Part shown: positions 6,116 to 12,757 of the stretch, one piece after another
Numbering within the stretch: position 1 is the stretch's first letter
Layout of the letters: each line of letters starts with the position of its first letter
NCBI RefSeq assembly: GCF_905212365.1
Contig: NZ_CAJMEH010000059.1
Span: 1-13,696, forward strand
Direction of reading: 5' to 3'
Source: an uncultured Phascolarctobacterium sp.
Lineage (GTDB): Bacteria > Bacillota > Negativicutes > Acidaminococcales > Acidaminococcaceae
DNA length: 13,696 nucleotides
Position numbers and translations under genes: made by a program
Notes under the pieces: model-generated
What the model saw: only the letters and a program-made list of their open reading frames with translations
Told to the model about the DNA's origin: nothing
The model's database searches: none

Positions 6116-6137
6116 AGGGCCGAACTGCTTCGGCCCT
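6116..6137 (-). terminator. Hairpin after the binding-protein gene (partial terminator)
   Basis: AGGGCCGAA (6116-6124) and TTCGGCCCT (6129-6137) form a 9-bp stem closed by a four-base loop, 16 bases past the binding-protein stop. On the minus strand it is followed by TTCTTTGTCTTTTCC, an interrupted U tract. Such a hairpin may stop most transcripts after the binding-protein gene or protect its mRNA 3' end. Either effect raises the binding protein over the membrane parts, a common arrangement in ABC importers. Confidence 0.7.
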
Positions 6138-6153
6138 CGCAAATTTTACTGCA

Positions 6154-6930
6154 TTAGTATTTAGTAATGTCGGCGCCCATCCATTTTTCGGAAATCTTTT
6201 TGCAGGTGCCGTCTTTCTTCATTTCATCCATAGCCTTGTCGATGCGCTGCAGGAATTCCTTATCGTCCTTACGGAAAGCGATAGCTACAACCTCGTCGCC
6301 CATGGTTTCTTCCAAAATTCTGTATTGGCCGGGTTTCAGCTTGTCATAATAACCGCGAGCCAATACTGCGTCAACGATAGCGGCGTCTACGCGCTTATTA
6401 TCCAGCTCCATGTAAACAGCGGCAAAGTCAGGATATTTGCGGTAATCCTTCAGGGAATCTTTTAATTCCTTGTGCTCGGCCAGCTCCAGCAGATAAGAAC
6501 CGGTGCTGTCGTCCTGTACGGCTACTACCTTACCCTTCAGGTCGGCAATTTTTTGAATGGAAGAATCCTTAGGAACAACTACCAGCTGAGCGTTAACCAT
6601 GTAAGGCTTGGACAGACCGTAAACTTTTTCACGCTCCGGATTAACGGTGAAGCAGTTCCAAATAGCGTCGATGCGTTTGGATTTCAGCTCGGCTTCCTTA
6701 GCGCCCCAATCGATAGGCTTGAATTCAACCTCCATACCTGCGCGTTTGCAGGCCTCGCGGGCCAAATCGATATCCATGCCGACGATTTCATTCTTTTCGT
6801 TACGATAGCCCATGGGCGCGAAATTATCGTCCAGACCGATAACCATTTTTTTCGGGCCGTCGCTGCCGCAGCCGGCAACCATCATTAACATCATCATCAG
6901 GCCCATAACTAAAGCTAATAATTTTTTCAT
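6154..6930 (-). CDS. Amino acid ABC importer, substrate-binding lipoprotein
   Basis: A 258-residue extracytoplasmic binding protein (solute-binding family 3) that captures an amino acid and delivers it to the permease. The frame is open upstream to 7101, but ATG 6930 is chosen: it has AAAGGTGA directly before it and gives a classical lipoprotein signal, with lysines at 2-3, a hydrophobic stretch and the lipobox VAGC with cysteine 21. The mature protein shows the family pattern: MVIGLDDNFAPMGY, IVGMDIDLAREAC, and DAIWNCFTVNPEREKVY in the first lobe, and DLKGKVVAVQDDSTG in the second. It is the first gene of the importer cluster, followed by a hairpin (6116-6137) and then the permease and ATPase. 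The substrate is not assignable from these residues alone. Confidence 0.95.
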   Translation of the reverse strand: MKKLLALVMGLMMMLMMVAGCGSDGPKKMVIGLDDNFAPMGYRNEKNEIVGMDIDLAREACKRAGMEVEFKPIDWGAKEAELKSKRIDAIWNCFTVNPEREKVYGLSKPYMVNAQLVVVPKDSSIQKIADLKGKVVAVQDDSTGSYLLELAEHKELKDSLKDYRKYPDFAAVYMELDNKRVDAAIVDAVLARGYYDKLKPGQYRILEETMGDEVVAIAFRKDDKEFLQRIDKAMDEMKKDGTCKKISEKWMGADITKY

Positions 6931-6959
6931 TTCACCTTTACACCTCTCGCAAAATTTTC

Positions 6960-6974
6960 GCTTGCCTGGCAAGC
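6960..6974. promoter_or_regulatory. Perfect palindrome in binding-protein leader
   Basis: GCTTGCC-T-GGCAAGC (7+1+7) lies between the predicted transcription start (about 6990) and the ribosome site of the binding-protein gene. In DNA it could be an operator downstream of the promoter. In RNA it would fold as a 5-bp stem with a five-base loop about 15 bases before the ribosome site. It has no U tract of terminator type. The symmetry is seen directly; the role is open. Confidence 0.4.
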
Positions 6975-6996
6975 AGTTCTTAGTGAGTACAAGCAT

Positions 6997-7025
6997 ATTA
7001 TACTTTAGTATATTAAATTTGTAAA
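6997..7025 (-). promoter_or_regulatory. Promoter of binding-protein gene with overlapping palindrome
   Basis: TTTACA (7025-7020), a 17-base spacer and a consensus TATAAT (7002-6997) lie on the minus strand. The dyad TATACT-TT-AGTATA (6999-7012) overlaps the -10 box and the adjoining spacer. Its 10-bp core equals the palindrome in the permease promoter at 6084-6093. A further GTAAAGTACT half-site-like stretch lies at 7021-7030 over the -35 box. Binding there would be expected to repress. Confidence 0.7.
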
Positions 7026-7043
7026 GTACTAATGCGAAAAATT

Positions 7044-7072
7044 TTGGTTTTTCTCTCCGCTTGCAGTATAAT
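7044..7072 (+). promoter_or_regulatory. Candidate promoter of the cupin gene
   Basis: TTGGTT (7044-7049), a 17-base spacer and TATAAT (7067-7072) precede the cupin ribosome site. The -35 box is weak. It diverges from the binding-protein promoter, with only about 18 bases between the two -35 boxes, so a regulator of the importer could influence both. Confidence 0.5.
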
Positions 7073-7106
7073 AGAATATAATAAAGCTTTACAGGAGGCA
7101 AAGCAT

Positions 7107-7454
7107 ATGCTGATTAAAAATAGTAAAACCGATATCTGCTCCAACCGCTTCGGCGGCGACGGCGACGTTATCATCGAACATTATCTGGACGAAAAACTGC
7201 TGAACGATAGCGTAGTAATGTACGCCAAGGTAACGCTCAAGCCGGGCTGCAATCTTGGCTATCACCAGCACACGGGCAACAGCGAAACCATCGTCGTACT
7301 CCAGGGCACGGCCGAATACAACGATAACGGCACGCCGATGCTTCTGCATCCCGGCGACACCGTACACTGCCCCAGCGGCGAAAGCCATTCCATAGGCAAT
7401 GCCAAAGACGCCGCCGAGGATTTGCTTTTGCAGGCTTTGGTAATCAAATGCTGA
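7107..7454 (+). CDS. Single-domain cupin protein
   Basis: A 115-residue small beta-barrel protein of the cupin superfamily. Motif 1 is GYHQHTGNSETIVVLQG (51-67), giving metal ligands His53, His55 and Glu60. Motif 2 is GDTVHCPSGESHSIGN (83-98), with His94 as the fourth ligand, so a metal site is intact. ATG 7107 is preceded by AGGAGG; an in-frame upstream start at 7032 lies before the promoter and is rejected. The gene is transcribed alone and divergently from the amino acid importer and ends in a strong terminator. Small cupins of this kind include sugar isomerases, dioxygenases and plain binding proteins, so the reaction cannot be stated. Control shared with the importer is possible from the spacing of the promoters. 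Confidence 0.88.
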   Translation: MLIKNSKTDICSNRFGGDGDVIIEHYLDEKLLNDSVVMYAKVTLKPGCNLGYHQHTGNSETIVVLQGTAEYNDNGTPMLLHPGDTVHCPSGESHSIGNAKDAAEDLLLQALVIKC

Positions 7455-7462
7455 CAAAAAAG

Positions 7463-7503
7463 AACTGCCATGCAGGCTCAACGCCTGACGCGGCAGTTTT
7501 TTT
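7463..7503. terminator. Bidirectional terminator between cupin and membrane protein genes
   Basis: AACTGCC (7463-7469) pairs with GGCAGTT (7492-7498), with an inner CAGGC/GCCTG stem. Reading plus it ends in TTTTTTT; reading minus it ends in TTCTTTTTTG. It follows the cupin stop by 8 bases and the convergent membrane protein stop by about 20 bases, so it serves both. Confidence 0.9.
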
Positions 7504-7517
7504 CTATTCAGCTATAT

Positions 7518-8102
7518 TCATTTAAGCGCACCGGCAGCAGCCAGCGTAAAATAATAAATAACGCCCGTGCAAATTGCAAAGCAATATGCCAAATACTTAA
7601 CCAAAGTACGCCAGGGCAGCGTCAGCGCCGCATACTGGCGGCAATAACGCACGAAGCAGCCCAGCGACAGCAAATTAAAGCCCACCGCCAGCACCAGCAT
7701 AGTCCATACGCTGTTGGCCAGGGGCAGATAGGCAAAGCTAAGATTAACCACGGCCAAAAAGGGCATGCCAATCATCGTTTCCTTATGATTGCCGCCTACC
7801 AACGCAAAGCAAACGGTCAGCACCACGCAGCCGACAATTACGGGCAGCACGGCGGCCGTCGCCAGCGTTTTGCCCGCCTGCGCATACTGCACCAGCCTGC
7901 CGCGCCAGTAAAAGCGTCCGAACCATTTATACAGCAGGCTCAGCAACAGCACGTCCAAGACAAAGCTGACGGCAGTATCCATACCGCCAAGCCCCAACAA
8001 CCCGACTACGAACAGCACCAGCAAAAAGCCCAGGGCGCCAATCAAAAAGAATAATTGGTTGTACAGCCAGTACCAAAAAATCACGTTAGTAAAATTAGTC
8101 AT
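7518..8102 (-). CDS. Unrecognised multi-pass membrane protein
   Basis: A 194-residue protein that I do not recognise. It is strongly hydrophobic, with probable membrane segments at about 18-38, 44-58, 82-103, 111-128, 131-150 and 167-190, and a basic loop (about 59-79, including FYWRGR) between the second and third. No catalytic motif is evident. The layout recalls small YIP1-like or DUF membrane proteins, but this is only an impression. ATG 8102 is preceded by GGGAGG. It starts 18 bases after the stop of the AAA+ ATPase gene and is the last gene before the terminator, so it is cotranscribed with that ATPase and probably with methionine aminopeptidase. Confidence 0.8.
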   Translation of the reverse strand: MTNFTNVIFWYWLYNQLFFLIGALGFLLVLFVVGLLGLGGMDTAVSFVLDVLLLSLLYKWFGRFYWRGRLVQYAQAGKTLATAAVLPVIVGCVVLTVCFALVGGNHKETMIGMPFLAVVNLSFAYLPLANSVWTMLVLAVGFNLLSLGCFVRYCRQYAALTLPWRTLVKYLAYCFAICTGVIYYFTLAAAGALK

Positions 8103-8120
8103 GCTTGCCTCCCGCTGACA

Positions 8121-9434
8121 TTATTCGGCAGGCTCCCTTACGCCCAGCAGATAATTGATAAACTGCTGCGCTGTGCGTCCGGAAATGCCGCCGTGGTTCA
8201 GCTCCCATTTTTTAGCCTCGGCGCACAGCTGCGCTTCTTCCAGCGTAATGCCCTGCCGCCGCGCCAGCTGGCAAACGATATTGAAATATTCCTTTTGATC
8301 CGGCTGGCCGTAATAAATTGTGCAGCCGAAGCGATTAACCAGGGACAGCTTTTCCTGCATGGTATCCGATTTATAAATGCCGTCCTCCTCCGTCAAATCA
8401 TTGCGGTCCTTCCATGTTTCATTAATCAAATGGCGGCGGTTGCTGGTAGCGTAAATCAGAATGTTATCGGGGCGCACCTCCAGCCCGCCTTCGATAATAG
8501 CTTTGAGATATTTATACTCGATTTCAAAATCCTCAAAGGAAAGATCGTCCATATAAATAATAAAGCGATAATTGCGGTTTTTGATACCGGCAATAACGGC
8601 GGACAAATCGCGGAACTGGTGCTTATAAATTTCTATCAGCCGCAAGCCCTGGTCGTAATATTTATTGATGACGGCCTTAATGCTGCTGGACTTGCCCGTG
8701 CCGCTGTCGCCGAAGAGCAGCACGTTATTGGCCGGACGCCCAGCCACAAAGGCTTCGGTATTTTCAATAAGGCGCTGCTTCTGCCGCTCGTATCCAATAA
8801 GGTCGTCAAAGGTGATGCTTTCCGTATTGGAAATAGGCACCAGCTCCACGCCAGCCTCCTCATGCACCAGGCGAAAGGCTTTATTTAAGCCCAGCTTGCC
8901 CACGCCGTAGGCTTTATAAAAATCCGTTACCAGCGTAAAAACTGCGTCGGCGTCGGCGGCCTGCTCGATGGCGGCGCTCAGGGCCTGCACCTTTTCGCTG
9001 ATATTTTTATTATAGCGGCGTTCCTTTTTCACTACGGCCCGATAATTGCTGATTACGGAAAAGCAGTTGATATTCAGCTTCTGCTCCAGCTCGCTGAAAT
9101 CATAATCGAAAAGCTGCTTGAACACGGCAAAATCATTTTTCGCAAACTGATTAACGCTGCCGTCGCAAGCCCCTTCCTTTTCACAGGTAATGGCGAAGGG
9201 ATTCTCGCAGCTCACCAATAAATAGGTAAGATAGTTATGCCATAAATTTTTATCGAAGCCGTAAACCGTCGCCACGTCCAACAGCTTATGCACCTGGTCG
9301 TAGATGCGGGCCACCAGCTGCTCCCGCTGATAAACGCCGCTGCTGAATTTTTCGCAGATATCCGCCAACGGCAGCAGCAGATTATCCGGCGGCAGATTGC
9401 GGTAAACGATGAGTTGCGCTACAAGCTTGTGCAT
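8121..9434 (-). CDS. DUF815-type AAA+ ATPase
   Basis: A 437-residue cytoplasmic ATPase. Residues 1-200 are helical and poorly conserved in general. The ATPase domain follows, opening with ITFDDLIGYERQKQ (207-220), then Walker A GDSGTGKSS (242-250), Walker B FIIYMDD (291-297), sensor 1 region ATSNRRHLI (329-337) and a C-terminal GISGRTAQQFINYLLG (416-431) with a sensor 2 type arginine. This order and the YMDDLSFE and ATSNRRHL phrases are typical of the DUF815 family, whose cellular role is not established. ATG 9434 follows GGGAGC. It lies 53 bases downstream of methionine aminopeptidase and 18 bases upstream of an unrecognised membrane protein, its likely operon partner. Confidence 0.9.
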   Translation of the reverse strand: MHKLVAQLIVYRNLPPDNLLLPLADICEKFSSGVYQREQLVARIYDQVHKLLDVATVYGFDKNLWHNYLTYLLVSCENPFAITCEKEGACDGSVNQFAKNDFAVFKQLFDYDFSELEQKLNINCFSVISNYRAVVKKERRYNKNISEKVQALSAAIEQAADADAVFTLVTDFYKAYGVGKLGLNKAFRLVHEEAGVELVPISNTESITFDDLIGYERQKQRLIENTEAFVAGRPANNVLLFGDSGTGKSSSIKAVINKYYDQGLRLIEIYKHQFRDLSAVIAGIKNRNYRFIIYMDDLSFEDFEIEYKYLKAIIEGGLEVRPDNILIYATSNRRHLINETWKDRNDLTEEDGIYKSDTMQEKLSLVNRFGCTIYYGQPDQKEYFNIVCQLARRQGITLEEAQLCAEAKKWELNHGGISGRTAQQFINYLLGVREPAE

Positions 9435-9451
9435 ATTAAGCTCCCATTTCT

Positions 9452-9479
9452 TCTATAAATTGAATTTTATCCACGTCAA
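9452..9479 (-). promoter_or_regulatory. Candidate internal promoter before the AAA+ gene
   Basis: TTGACG (9479-9474), a 16-base spacer and TATAGA (9457-9452) lie in the 53-base gap between methionine aminopeptidase and the AAA+ ATPase. This would let the ATPase and membrane protein be expressed apart from the aminopeptidase. The -10 box is imperfect. Confidence 0.4.
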
Positions 9480-9487
9480 ACGTCTTA

Positions 9488-10354
9488 TCAGTAAGTCAAA
9501 ATTTCCGGACCGTTTTCGGTAATTAAAATCGTGTGCTCCCATTGAGCGGAAAGGCTGCCGTCATTGGTATAAACGGTCCAGTCGTTAGCCGCGTCCACAA
9601 AAATATCCTTGCGGCCCATATTGATCATGGGCTCGATGGTAAAAATCATACCGGGAGCCAGCACCATACCCGTGTTGCGCTTGCCCACATGGCAGACGAA
9701 TGGGTCCTCATGAAAATCTATACCCACGCCGTGACCGCCAAATTCGGTAACGACGCTGTAGCCGTGCTTGCGCGCCAGCTGGGAAACCGCCGCGCCGATA
9801 TCGCCCAGATGGGCCCATGGCTGCGCCGCTTCAATGCCCTTGAGCAAACATTGCTTAGTGATAGCCACCAAATCGGCCGCAGGCTTTTTCACCTTGCCAA
9901 TCATAAACATGCGGGAAGCGTCGGCGTAATAACCCTTATAAATAGTGGACACGTCCACGTTGACAATATCGCCGCTGCGCAGCACGTCCTTTTCGCTGGG
10001 AATGCCGTGGCACACCTGATCGTTGACCGAAGTGCAGACGGATTTAGGAAAACCGCAGAAACCCAAGGGCGCGGGCACCGCGTCGTGAGCGATAGTAAAA
10101 TCGTAAACGATGGTGTTGATTTCCTCCGTAGTCATACCGGCCTTAATGTATTTCGCCACCTCGTCCAGCACCGCCGTATTGATAGCGCAGGCCTCGCGGA
10201 TACCGGCAATCTGTTCCGGCGTTTTAATCATATCACGCGAAGGCACTTCCTGCCCTTGGGATTGCAGCAGCGCCAGCTTAGCGTCGTTCATTTGATGGCA
10301 ATGGGTGTAAACTTTACCGCTTCCGCACCAGCATAATGCTTCTTTTTCTTCCAT
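9488..10354 (-). CDS. map: Type I methionine aminopeptidase with SEC-C zinc motif
   Basis: A 288-residue cytoplasmic metalloenzyme that removes the initiator methionine from new proteins. All five metal ligands are present: Asp134 (VNVDVS), Asp145 (YADAS), His208 (FGGHGVG), Glu241 (FTIEP) and Glu273 (QWEHT); His116 in VCHGIP is the usual substrate-contact histidine. In front of the catalytic domain lies a SEC-C zinc motif, CWCGSGKVYTHCH (8-20). It is known from SecA and from a subset of these aminopeptidases, where it is thought to help ribosome association. ATG 10354 is preferred over GTG 10381 because AAGGAG lies 10 bases before it. A TAAAAT box at 10416-10411 may be its -10. It is the first gene of a likely operon with the AAA+ ATPase and the membrane protein. 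Confidence 0.96.
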   Translation of the reverse strand: MEEKEALCWCGSGKVYTHCHQMNDAKLALLQSQGQEVPSRDMIKTPEQIAGIREACAINTAVLDEVAKYIKAGMTTEEINTIVYDFTIAHDAVPAPLGFCGFPKSVCTSVNDQVCHGIPSEKDVLRSGDIVNVDVSTIYKGYYADASRMFMIGKVKKPAADLVAITKQCLLKGIEAAQPWAHLGDIGAAVSQLARKHGYSVVTEFGGHGVGIDFHEDPFVCHVGKRNTGMVLAPGMIFTIEPMINMGRKDIFVDAANDWTVYTNDGSLSAQWEHTILITENGPEILTY

Positions 10355-10459
10355 ATCAAATATACTCCTTGTCTTTATCACTTATTAAAATTTTGCTGAT
10401 TATGTTTTTTATTTTATCACATTTTTAAGGAAAAAATCACAGCTCCCTGCGAAAATATT

Positions 10460-10488
10460 ATGACAAGAAGAAATTTTTCTGCTAAAAT
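10460..10488 (+). promoter_or_regulatory. Promoter of the DedA-family gene
   Basis: ATGACA (10460-10465), a 17-base spacer and TAAAAT (10483-10488) lie on the plus strand, with a TG one base before the -10 box (extended -10). The start codon at 10524 follows after about 30 transcribed bases. Confidence 0.6.
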
Positions 10489-10523
10489 ATTTTTATATCG
10501 ATAGTGAAAAAGGAGAAAAAGGA

Positions 10524-11174
10524 ATGGAAGCTTACGCAATGTATTTTATCGACCTGGTGCTGCATCTCGACAAGCATCTGCCGGAGATTATGGCGGCCTA
10601 TGGTCATTTGATTTACGCAATTTTATTTTTAGTTGTATTTTGTGAAACGGGTTTGGTCGTCACCCCCTTCCTGCCCGGCGATTCCCTGCTTTTCGCCTGC
10701 GGCGCTTTGGCCGCTACTGCGCCGGAGGGCATGGACATAAAAATTGTCACCATTATCTTTTTAATATCTTCAATTTTAGGCGACGCCTGCAATTATATGA
10801 TCGGCGAAAAGCTGGGGCTGCATTTAATCAACGCCAAGCACAGCCTGATTAAAAAAGAACACATCGACAAGGCCAGCGCCTTTTATGAAAAACACGGTCA
10901 CAAAGCTATATTCCTCGCCCGCTTCGTGCCCATCGTGCGCACCTTCGCACCCTTTGTGGCAGGCATAGGCAAAATGCATTATCTGACCTTCGCCCATTAT
11001 AATGTAATCGGCGCCGTAACCTGGGTTTTTCTTTTTGTCGGCGGCGGCTACTTCTTTGGCAATATTCCCGCTATCAAGCATAATTTTACGCTCGTAACCC
11101 TGGGCATCGTTATCTTTTCCGTACTGCCAGTTCTTTACGAATTATTCGGCAAGAAGCTGCTGCACAAAAATTAA
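10524..11174 (+). CDS. DedA-family membrane protein
   Basis: A 216-residue inner-membrane protein of the DedA/SNARE-associated family. Members support membrane lipid recycling and homeostasis; some act as undecaprenyl phosphate or phospholipid flippases. Characteristic segments are present: FCETGLVVTPFLPGDSLLF (39-57) with acidic residues Glu41 and Asp53, ILGDACNYMIGEKLG (84-98), and FLARFVPIVRTFAPFVAGIG (130-149) with Arg133 and Arg139, followed by the conserved YNVIGAVTW. The essential acidic and arginine residues described for YqjA/YghB have clear counterparts. ATG 10524 is preceded by GGAG. The gene has its own promoter, diverges from methionine aminopeptidase and shows no clear terminator downstream. 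Which lipid it handles cannot be told. Confidence 0.93.
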   Translation: MEAYAMYFIDLVLHLDKHLPEIMAAYGHLIYAILFLVVFCETGLVVTPFLPGDSLLFACGALAATAPEGMDIKIVTIIFLISSILGDACNYMIGEKLGLHLINAKHSLIKKEHIDKASAFYEKHGHKAIFLARFVPIVRTFAPFVAGIGKMHYLTFAHYNVIGAVTWVFLFVGGGYFFGNIPAIKHNFTLVTLGIVIFSVLPVLYELFGKKLLHKN

Positions 11175-11265
11175 AGCTGGCAGCGAAATAATTATTACCT
11201 TACAATATCATTTCACCACCTAAAGCAATACTTAATGCCTGCAGTAATATCTTTGAAGGAATAAA

Positions 11266-11383
11266 GCTTTTAGCTCATAAGCGATTGGAACAATAGAAGC
11301 AAGGGCGCAGAAGACTTCGTTTTCTACTAACAAATTTTCCCGCAGCTTCGTGATTGTTCCTCGCGAAATGAGCGTTAAAAAGC
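11266..11383. repeat. Long imperfect inverted repeat / structured leader candidate
   Basis: Arms pair in nested order over 118 bases. GCTTTT (11266-11271) pairs with AAAAGC (11378-11383), GCTCAT (11273-11278) with ATGAGC (11368-11373), GCGA (11281-11284) with TCGC (11361-11364), GGAACAAT (11287-11294) with ATTGTTCC (11353-11360), and GAAGC (11296-11300) with GCTTC (11345-11349). A GGG/CCC pair may follow. Small internal loops separate the helices. The element lies between the DedA and threonine aldolase genes, 73 bases before the aldolase start. It matches no riboswitch consensus I can recall, including glycine, T-box and tetrahydrofolate. It could be a regulatory RNA, a miniature transposable element, or a processing site. 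Its sides pair with nothing else noted in the window. The rest of 11175-11456 holds only the aldolase promoter candidate. Confidence 0.65.
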
Positions 11384-11402
11384 GAAGTTGACTGAAAAGA
11401 TA

Positions 11403-11432
11403 TTGCTGCAGACTAAATTAGTAATATATAAT
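11403..11432 (+). promoter_or_regulatory. Candidate promoter of the threonine aldolase gene
   Basis: TTGCTG (11403-11408), an 18-base spacer and TATAAT (11427-11432) lie on the plus strand. Initiation would be near 11440, leaving a leader of under 20 bases with GAGGGGG as ribosome site. If this is the main promoter, the long hairpin at 11266-11383 is outside the mRNA. A TTGACT at 11388-11393 could pair with a TAAATT only at a 20-base spacing. Confidence 0.45.
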
Positions 11433-11456
11433 TTGATTTTTCGAGGGGGTTTATTT

Positions 11457-12491
11457 ATGTACAGATTCAACAGCGACTACACCGAAGGCTGCCATCCCGC
11501 CGTTTTAGAACGGCTGATCGCAACCAATATGGAACAAACCGACGGCTACGGGCTGGACCCGTACTGCGACGAGGCAAGAGAAAAAATTAAAAAGGCCTTT
11601 AGCTGCCCCAACGCCGACGTACACTTTTTGGTCGGCGGCACCCAAACCAACCTGACGGTTATCTGCGCCGCGCTGCGCCCGCACCAGGCTGTTTTCGGCG
11701 CCGTGCCCAGCCATATCAATACCCACGAGGCCGGAGCTATCGAGCATGTGGGTCACCGTGTGCTGCCCCTGCCCAGCGACGACGGCAAGCTGACCGCAGC
11801 TCAAATTAAGGCCGAATGGATTAAATACGATACCGACCCGTCCCGCGAGCATTGGGCGCAGCCGAAAATGGTTTACATTTCCCAGCCCACGGAAATCGGC
11901 AGCATGTACAGCAAGCAAGAGCTGCAGGAGCTGTACGCCGTATGTAAGGAAGCAGGCCTGTATTTGTTCGTGGACGGCGCGCGCCTGGGCTATGCGCTGG
12001 GCGCTCCGGACAACGATATGACGGCGGCCGACCTTGCGGCTAACTGCGACGTATTTTATATTGGCGGCACTAAGTGCGGCCTGCTCTTTGGCGAAGCCGT
12101 TGTTATCACCAACGACGCCCTCAAGCCGGACTTCCGCACCATTGCCAAGCAATGTGGCGCGATAATGGCCAAAGGCCGTCTTTTAGGCGTGCAGTACGGT
12201 GCTATTTTCACCGATGATTTGTACACTAAAATCTGCGCCAAGGGCACGCTGCAAGCACTGAAAATTCGCGAAGCGCTGCTGGCCCGCGGCTTTAAATTCG
12301 TTACCGATTCGCCTACCAACCAGCAATTCGTGATTATGACGCCCGCGCAATTCGCTAAGCTCAGCGAAGAATTTGCCCTGAGCCATATCGCCTATCTTCC
12401 CGACGGCAACTACAGCGTGCGCATCTGCACAAGCTGGGCCACGAAAGACGAAGAGGTGGACAGACTAATCGCCATGATTAACGAGCTGTAA
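11457..12491 (+). CDS. ltaE: Threonine aldolase-type PLP-dependent lyase
   Basis: A 344-residue cytoplasmic fold-type I PLP enzyme of the beta-eliminating lyase/threonine aldolase family. It is expected to cleave L-threonine or L-allo-threonine to glycine and acetaldehyde. The protein opens with FNSDYTEGCHPAVLERL, has the phosphate-cup segment GGTQTN (60-65), a ring-stacking histidine in NTHEAGA (88-94), Asp173 in FVDGARLG to hold the pyridine nitrogen, and the Schiff-base lysine 206 in YIGGTKCG. ATG 11457 is chosen because GAGGGGG lies just before it; the in-frame ATG at 11388 lies upstream of the promoter candidate. The gene stands alone, behind a long hairpin and before a strong terminator. 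Exact substrate preference within the family cannot be read from sequence. Confidence 0.9.
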   Translation: MYRFNSDYTEGCHPAVLERLIATNMEQTDGYGLDPYCDEAREKIKKAFSCPNADVHFLVGGTQTNLTVICAALRPHQAVFGAVPSHINTHEAGAIEHVGHRVLPLPSDDGKLTAAQIKAEWIKYDTDPSREHWAQPKMVYISQPTEIGSMYSKQELQELYAVCKEAGLYLFVDGARLGYALGAPDNDMTAADLAANCDVFYIGGTKCGLLFGEAVVITNDALKPDFRTIAKQCGAIMAKGRLLGVQYGAIFTDDLYTKICAKGTLQALKIREALLARGFKFVTDSPTNQQFVIMTPAQFAKLSEEFALSHIAYLPDGNYSVRICTSWATKDEEVDRLIAMINEL

Positions 12492-12500
12492 GCAAAAAGC

Positions 12501-12547
12501 AAAAGACTCAAGCCACGGCGCAGCAGCGCTTATGGTTTGAGTCTTTT
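12501..12547. terminator. 15-bp stem terminator after threonine aldolase
   Basis: AAAAGACTCAAGCCA (12501-12515) pairs with TGGTTTGAGTCTTTT (12533-12547) with one G-U pair, around a 17-base loop. The plus-strand tail is TTTTATTAT, placed 9 bases after the aldolase stop. The complementary strand also gives a T-rich tail, so it may work in both directions. Confidence 0.88.
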
Positions 12548-12636
12548 ATTATGCCGGAAATCTTGCATTTGCCTTTTTAAATTTTGCCTGCGCTGACATT
12601 ATGTATCAAGCAGCGCCATTAGCAACAGAATTTAGT

Positions 12637-12669
12637 AAATTAAAAACGCCGCAGCTTATGCTACGGCGT
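12637..12669 (-). terminator. Terminator of the tRNA operon
   Basis: ACGCCGCAGC (12646-12655) pairs with GCTACGGCGT (12660-12669), 9 of 10 positions, around a TTAT loop. On the minus strand TTTTTAATTTA follows. It lies 9 bases beyond the CCA end of tRNA-Lys. Confidence 0.85.
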
Positions 12670-12678
12670 CAATTTTCG

Positions 12679-12754
12679 TGGTGATCCACCCGGGACTCGA
12701 ACCCGGGACACCCTGATTAAAAGTCAGGTGCTCTACCAACTGAGCTAGTGAATC
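12679..12754 (-). tRNA. tRNA-Lys (anticodon TTT)
   Basis: A 76-base cloverleaf. The acceptor strands GATTCAC and GTGGATC pair with one G-U, the D stem is GCTC/GAGC, the anticodon loop is CTTTTAA with anticodon TTT, and the T arm is CCGGG-TTCGAGT-CCCGG. The CCA end is encoded. It is the last tRNA of a three-tRNA operon, 3 bases from tRNA-Gln. Confidence 0.96.
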
Positions 12755-12757
12755 ACA

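Noticed and set aside
6931..7101. Longer N-terminus of the binding protein from 7101
   Set aside because: The extension would precede the promoter and spoil the lipoprotein signal peptide, which starts cleanly at ATG 6930.
7032..7106. N-terminal extension of the cupin protein from ATG 7032
   Set aside because: This start lies upstream of the -10 box and lacks a ribosome site; ATG 7107 has AGGAGG at the right distance.
11266..11383. Glycine riboswitch or T-box in front of threonine aldolase
   Set aside because: The glycine aptamer core and the T-box GGTGG motif were looked for and not found; the nested helices have a different layout.
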